Assembly (NCBI GenBank): GCA_023136835.1
Contig: JAGLQN010000352.1
Location: 1 to 37,581 of the forward strand
DNA: 37,581 nucleotides
Source: Candidatus Omnitrophota bacterium
GTDB taxonomy: Bacteria; Omnitrophota; Gorgyraeia; Zapsychrales; Zapsychraceae
Direction: 5' to 3'
Shown: positions 34,460 through 37,581 of the stretch, piece after piece
Position numbering within the stretch: position 1 is the first letter of the stretch
How the letters are laid out: each line of letters opens with the position of its first letter
Notes under the pieces: model-generated
Told to the model about the DNA's origin: nothing
The model's database searches: none
The model's input: only the letters and a program-made list of their open reading frames with translations
Program-made: the position numbers and the translations under genes

Positions 34460-35281
34460 CTACTCCAATTCAGCAAGCGCTGCGGCGAGCTCTTCATCAT
34501 TCGGCGCTTTGCCATGCCACTCGCGCTCCCCCTCCATAAAGGAAACTCCTTTTCCTTTAACGGTGTGAGCGATAATGATAAAGGGCTTATCCTTGACCTG
34601 GCCGAACTGGTCGAGGGCATCGATAAAATTCTGGAAATGATGGCCATGCGCCTCGACAACATGCCAGCCGAAGCTCTTCCACTTATCGGCCAACGGTTCG
34701 ATATCATTGATCTCGCTGACTAAATCATTTTCCTGCATTTTATTGTAATCAATGATAGCGCAGACATTATCCAGTTTATAATGGGCCGCCGTCATAGCCG
34801 CTTCCCAGACCGAGCCTTCCTGCACTTCCCCGTCCCCTAAAAGGCAGTAGGTTTTGAAATTTTTCTTCAGCATCTTCGCGCCCATGGCAATACCGTTGGC
34901 AACGGATAATCCGTGACCCAAGGAACCAGTATTGAATTCCACGCCGGGAACTTTTGTGTGCACGTGCCCCTGCAGACGGCTGCCGAATTTACGAAAGCCT
35001 TCGAGTTCCTCTTTGGGGAAATACCCCTGGTCCGCGAGAGTCACATAAACCGCCGGCGTAATATGACCTTTGGAGACGATCAAACGGTCCCGGTCTTCCC
35101 ATTTGGGATCTTCGGGTTTATGATCCATCTTGTAGTCATATAAACTGATAAGAATCTCGACGGCTGAAAGTGACCCTCCGGGATGGCCTGATTGGGCTGC
35201 ATTGAGGATTGTAAGAATATCTTTACGGTACTGGCGGGCTTTTTTCTTCAGTGCATCAACATCAACTTTTTCGGGGGACAA
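34460..35281 (-). CDS. Transketolase, N-terminal subunit
   Basis: The 273-residue protein is the diphosphate-binding half: SGHPGGSLSAVEILISLY, RDRLIVSKGHITPAVYVTLA, GSRLQGHVHTKVPGVEFNTG, SLGHGLSVANGIAMGAKML, then the thiamine diphosphate/Mg motif LLGDGEVQEG...DYNK (GDGE at 149-152, Asn180). It needs the C-terminal subunit encoded at 32746-33714 to form the active site. Split transketolases are found in archaea and many bacterial candidate phyla. A ribosome site (AGGAG) precedes the ATG. Confidence 0.93.
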   Translation of the reverse strand: MSPEKVDVDALKKKARQYRKDILTILNAAQSGHPGGSLSAVEILISLYDYKMDHKPEDPKWEDRDRLIVSKGHITPAVYVTLADQGYFPKEELEGFRKFGSRLQGHVHTKVPGVEFNTGSLGHGLSVANGIAMGAKMLKKNFKTYCLLGDGEVQEGSVWEAAMTAAHYKLDNVCAIIDYNKMQENDLVSEINDIEPLADKWKSFGWHVVEAHGHHFQNFIDALDQFGQVKDKPFIIIAHTVKGKGVSFMEGEREWHGKAPNDEELAAALAELE

Positions 35282-35417
35282 TGGATTCTCCTGTCTTTTC
35301 TTTGGTGGTTGTGAATTAAAAAGGTTTCATTTTGACCCCTCGTGATTTCTGTTCATTCACCGTCGCTCGGGGTAACACACTTTTTTCTCTCAGCAAAATT
35401 TGTGGAAAAAAATGTGA

Positions 35418-35490
35418 TGGGCCATGCTGGGATCGAACCAGCCACCCACTGATTAAGAGTCAGTTGCTCTACCAAATGAGCTAATGGCCC
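35418..35490 (-). tRNA. tRNA-Lys (anticodon CUU)
   Basis: Read on the minus strand: acceptor GGGCCAT / ATGGCCC with discriminator A at 35418, D arm GCTC...GAGC, anticodon arm ACTGA-CTCTTAA-TCAGT giving anticodon CTT, and T arm GCTGG-TTCGATC-CCAGC. All four stems pair perfectly. CCA is not encoded (the next bases are TCA). The integrase gene lies 60 bp upstream on the same strand, so this tRNA is the likely anchor of the integrated element. Confidence 0.95.
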
Positions 35491-35534
35491 AAAGCTCATA
35501 AATCTTTTTATTATATATAGTTACGAATGATCAA

Positions 35535-35556
35535 AATTGACCGTCGCTGGTCAATT
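35535..35556 (-). terminator. Hairpin at the end of the integrase gene
   Basis: AATTGACC-GTCGCT-GGTCAATT is an 8-bp stem with a 6-nt loop that overlaps the integrase stop codon at 35551-35553. On the minus strand only a short TTTT follows. It could be a weak terminator or a recombination-site element. Confidence 0.4.
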
Positions 35557-36639
35557 CAGGCGATGTGCTAAAATTGTGCTAAACTCAGAATTTGCATTAT
35601 ACACAATGTCACCCGATTGTACATCAATTTTTTCAATCGCTTCCTTTAAAACATCAGCTTTTAAATGAGCATATCGCTGAGTCATTTCAGGGGTCGCGTG
35701 ACCTAAGAGTCTTTGAACCACATATAAATCCACTCCGTTTCTGACCAATTGAGAAGCAAAGGTATGTCGCAGATCATGGAATTTAAAATCACTGATACCT
35801 GACTTTCTCAAAGCTGTTTTGAAAGAAACCTCCACGCTTCCAAAAGGCTTATCCGTTTCAGGATTCAAGAAGATATAATTACTCCCTTCCACCTTGGGCA
35901 TTTCTCTCAAAACTAATTGGACAGTTTTACTCATTGGAATGAATCGTGATTTCTTACTCTTAGCCATAGATTCATGCACGTAAATAGTGTTATTATCAAA
36001 ATCGACGTAATTGCTGTTAGGCGCTTGTTTCCATTTGAGATTGATAATTTCACCCCAACGCATTCCTGTTTTTAACGCGACAGTAACAATCACCTTTGTC
36101 ATCCCGTGACAATGAGATAACAAACGCTCCTGTTCTCCCCTTGTTAACCACCGACACCGACTATTGTTTTCGGGAATCTTTTTAATACTATTGGTAGGAT
36201 TTTTACCGGAATACATTTCCCATTCAATAGCTCTATTAAACATCGACTTTAACATGGAGAAGTCTCTGTTAACCGAGGAAGGCTTGACTTGCTCAATCCG
36301 CTGCGCCATAAACTGCCGGATTGTGAATGAATCGATTTTGTGCAGATATCTTCCCTTGACGTGTTTCACCAGACTGTTAACAAGGTTCTTTTGTTTAACA
36401 AAATTCTTATTCTCGACCTTTACATAAGCGTCTAAATATTGTTGAGAGAATTTTTCAAAAAGTATGTTTTTACACTTATTAATATCCAGATACTTACCTT
36501 CCGCGATGTCTACTTCAATCTTATTTAATATCCGCTCTGTTGTCTCTCTTTTCGTTGAAACCATTTTACGGATTTGATGTCCGTTGGGATCAATATAATT
36601 GACCCCCCACCTCTTACCACGTTTAAAGATAGTTCCCAT
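35551..36639 (-). CDS. Tyrosine recombinase (integrase)
   Basis: The 362-residue protein has an N-terminal arm-binding domain (GTIFKRGKRWGVNYIDPNGH), a SAM-like core-binding domain (about 60-150) and a catalytic domain with Arg194 (LKTGMRWGEIINLKW), Lys near 228-232 (SMAKSKKSRFIPM), His288/Arg291 (FHDLRHTFASQLVRNG), His314 (LLGHATPEMT) and nucleophile Tyr323 (QRYAHL). All catalytic residues are present, so it should be active. It would integrate and excise the element that carries it. Its end lies 60 bp from the 5' end of tRNA-Lys, and a ribosome site plus promoter precede it. Confidence 0.92.
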   Translation of the reverse strand: MGTIFKRGKRWGVNYIDPNGHQIRKMVSTKRETTERILNKIEVDIAEGKYLDINKCKNILFEKFSQQYLDAYVKVENKNFVKQKNLVNSLVKHVKGRYLHKIDSFTIRQFMAQRIEQVKPSSVNRDFSMLKSMFNRAIEWEMYSGKNPTNSIKKIPENNSRCRWLTRGEQERLLSHCHGMTKVIVTVALKTGMRWGEIINLKWKQAPNSNYVDFDNNTIYVHESMAKSKKSRFIPMSKTVQLVLREMPKVEGSNYIFLNPETDKPFGSVEVSFKTALRKSGISDFKFHDLRHTFASQLVRNGVDLYVVQRLLGHATPEMTQRYAHLKADVLKEAIEKIDVQSGDIVYNANSEFSTILAHRLN

Positions 36640-36702
36640 TTGTTTTCTCCCTTATTCGCACCTCCTTTCTTACAAATGGTTCACTACCAATAAGTCATCA
36701 TT

Positions 36703-36730
36703 AGTATAAACCATTCATTAAGAAATTCAA
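36703..36730 (-). promoter_or_regulatory. Probable promoter of the integrase
   Basis: On the minus strand TTGAAT (36725-36730), a 16-bp spacer and TATACT (36703-36708) precede the ATG at 36639 by about 60 bp, with AAGGAGG between. A separated AATGGTT/AACCATT pair spans the -10 region and start site. Confidence 0.5.
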
Positions 36731-36757
36731 TAAGAGAAATTAGTAAAATTAGCTAAA

Positions 36758-36961
36758 TTAATTAAACACACATAAGGTCTCTTCACTCTTTTCCGCCCAC
36801 CTGTCTATTCGCCTTATGTCAAATCGTATCCCGCCGTTAACCTTGCAAAAGGGAATACGCCCGAGCCTGACCCATTTACGAATGGCACTCACGCTGAACC
36901 CTAAATATTCCGCAACTTCTCGCGCGCTAAGATATCTTTTCTGTATTTTTATCATAATCAC
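36758..36961 (-). CDS. Excisionase-type helix-turn-helix protein (AlpA/MerR-like)
   Basis: The 67-residue protein reads KRYLSAREVAEYLGFSVSAI then RKWVRLGRIPFCKVNGGIRF and RRIDRWAEKSE: the compact winged helix of the excisionase/AlpA (HTH-17) group. A helix-turn-helix (SAREVAEYLGFSVSAIRKW) is followed by a wing (GRIPFCK...IRFD). In integrated elements such proteins guide the integrase towards excision or activate its gene. It is 118 bp upstream of the integrase start and 9 bp downstream of the small Cys-rich gene, so it is probably co-transcribed with that gene. A start two codons later (second Met) is also possible. Confidence 0.8.
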   Translation of the reverse strand: MIMIKIQKRYLSAREVAEYLGFSVSAIRKWVRLGRIPFCKVNGGIRFDIRRIDRWAEKSEETLCVFN

Positions 36962-36970
36962 AAGCCTCCT

Positions 36971-37222
36971 TTAATCATCCCGCCCGTCCACTCCTTCCAA
37001 TTGCCGCCCCGTCTCATTCATTTCACAAGCAATCCACATTTTATACATATCGCATGTTTCAGAATTGGCCTTATCCGGTTTGCACCCGGACGCACAGCGC
37101 TTAACAGATGGACATTGAGAATGATTGACACGAACCGGATATAGCCTGACACCGTCAATGGCCGCCGTACTTTGTTTAGCAACAAATTTCCGAATTCTGA
37201 ATTTTTTTGGAACATCTCCCAC
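36971..37222 (-). CDS. Small Cys-rich protein of unknown function, element-borne
   Basis: The 83-residue protein starts at GTG (37220-37222) with AAGGA at ribosome-site distance. Basic N-terminus (KKFRIRKFVAK) followed by a cysteine cluster CPSVKRCASGCKP...CDMYKMWIAC, five cysteines in about 35 residues, which could bind zinc or an iron-sulfur cluster. The end is acidic (EGVDGRDD). No family recognised. It is the first gene after the two-operator promoter and lies directly before the excisionase. An overlapping frame at 37018-37215 is less convincing because it lacks a suitable ribosome site. Confidence 0.55.
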   Translation of the reverse strand: MGDVPKKFRIRKFVAKQSTAAIDGVRLYPVRVNHSQCPSVKRCASGCKPDKANSETCDMYKMWIACEMNETGRQLEGVDGRDD

Positions 37223-37332
37223 GCATAATCCTTCGGAGGAATCTTTTCGGGAGATATTAATATTGTTTGGGGGGAATTTAATTATTACTTCAGGGAGAGT
37301 TATTACAGGCGCAAAAATAATTCAAATTGCTA

Positions 37333-37379
37333 TTGATAGATCATCAAACAACGATCTATTCATTTGATATATTATCAAA
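37333..37379. promoter_or_regulatory. Two similar palindromic operators
   Basis: TTGAT-AGATC-ATCAA (37333-37347) and TTTGATATATTATCAAA (37363-37379) share the pattern TTGAT-N5-ATCAA, with centres 31 bp apart, near three helical turns. The second overlaps the -10 of the element promoter. This is the arrangement expected for a dimeric repressor that binds cooperatively. The spacer also contains a TAGATC/GATCTA pair. Confidence 0.6.
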
Positions 37380-37396
37380 GATTTTGGTTTTGTCAA
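37369..37396 (-). promoter_or_regulatory. Promoter of the Cys-rich/excisionase genes
   Basis: On the minus strand a perfect TTGACA (37391-37396) is followed after 16 bp by TAATAT (37369-37374). The -10 lies inside the second palindromic operator, so binding there would block polymerase. The leader to the GTG at 37222 would be about 140 nt. The -35 overlaps the stop codon of the upstream gene. Confidence 0.6.
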
Positions 37397-37581
37397 GAAA
37401 TATTTTTAGGTGCCGTGCCGTCATTGGGGCAGTGTTGTTGAGATTTTTCTACTAGAGTAGTCCAATCAGGAGATTTTCCGTTTTTCCAGATTGCATCTTG
37501 TATTAACTCCCCTGATTCATTATACATTTTGACAATTCCATCCACAGTACCACTTCTGTATTCCATTTTGCTTTTGACTTG
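37393..37581 (-). CDS. C-terminal part of a MORN-repeat-like protein, runs off the window
   Basis: The last 62 codons before TGA read MEYRSGTVDGIVKMYNESGE, then LIQDAIWKNGKSPDWTTLVE and end with QQHCPNDGTAPKNIS. The G-x-x-DG-x-V-K-x-Y...G-x-L-x-x-x-x-x-x-NGK pattern is a MORN-2 type repeat, found in YwqK-like proteins. The start is beyond the window edge, so its length and any signal peptide are unknown. Confidence 0.55.
   Translation of the reverse strand, partial: QVKSKMEYRSGTVDGIVKMYNESGELIQDAIWKNGKSPDWTTLVEKSQQHCPNDGTAPKNIS

Noticed and set aside
35357-35549. Attachment-site direct repeat ACCGTCGCT on both sides of tRNA-Lys
   Set aside because: Only nine bases match and the context differs, so chance or a shared short motif is more likely than an att duplication.
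37018-37215. Alternative 65-codon frame overlapping the Cys-rich element protein
   Set aside because: It lacks a ribosome site at the right distance, while the 83-residue frame has one and runs up to the excisionase with a 9-bp gap.
1-37581. CRISPR array or defence system
   Set aside because: I found no regularly spaced direct repeats and no Cas, restriction or toxin-antitoxin genes apart from the MORN-like tail, which is not evidence of one.

Overview
The window reads as an accessory-rich chromosomal stretch of an uncultivated Gram-negative-type anaerobe. Several B12-dependent radical SAM genes, a large set of membrane glycosyltransferase-like genes, a split transketolase, PilT and an integrase-core insertion sequence recall genomes assigned to candidate phyla such as Omnitrophota. 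That placement is an inference from gene style; no marker gene in the window proves it. TGA is used as a normal stop codon.

Region A (1-8892, minus strand) is a tightly packed run of eight genes with gaps of about 20 bp or less or 4-bp ATGA overlaps. In transcription order it encodes a UbiV-like U32-fold protein, two B12-binding radical SAM proteins, an extended SDR epimerase/dehydratase, a UbiU-like U32 protein, a SPASM-type radical SAM protein, a third B12-binding radical SAM protein and a broken tandem copy of that last gene. A consensus -10 box ends 7 nt before the first ATG, so the transcript may be leaderless. No known pathway fits this set. It looks like an oxygen-independent biosynthetic cluster for a lipid, quinone or other small molecule, and it is the best candidate here for an undescribed system.

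Region B (8936-12382) holds decayed or solitary pieces: a frameshifted SGNH-hydrolase-like tail with its terminator, a secreted-protein gene with one in-frame TGA, and a GT2 glycosyltransferase plus B12-radical SAM pair.

Region C (12475-24940) is an envelope-glycan cluster. One plus-strand and five minus-strand large polytopic membrane proteins of GT-C/GT39 or YfhO type accompany a DegT/StrS aminotransferase and a polysaccharide deacetylase of the kind found in exopolysaccharide/exosortase loci. Together with the GT2 (polyprenyl-phosphate sugar synthase-like) gene they could make, transfer and trim lipid-linked sugars.

Region D (25148-28974) contains three members of a small exported protein family (two next to each other, the third past citrate synthase), an insertion sequence with a 15-bp target duplication and 26-bp terminal repeats whose middle was replaced by IS200/IS605- and IS256-type fragments, and a 498-residue citrate synthase.

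Region E (28984-35281, minus strand) looks like core genome and becomes visibly more GC-rich toward its end. It has a cyclic-nucleotide-binding/GAF protein, PilT, a four-helix membrane protein, transaldolase and a two-gene transketolase interrupted by a small secreted-protein gene. A 42-bp-arm inverted repeat lies between transaldolase and the transketolase C-terminal gene and forms the end of the latter.

Region F (35418-37581) is tRNA-Lys(CUU) followed by the edge of an integrated element: tyrosine recombinase, AlpA/MerR-type excisionase, a small Cys-rich protein, a promoter overlaid by two similar palindromic operators, and the tail of a MORN-repeat-like protein running off the window.
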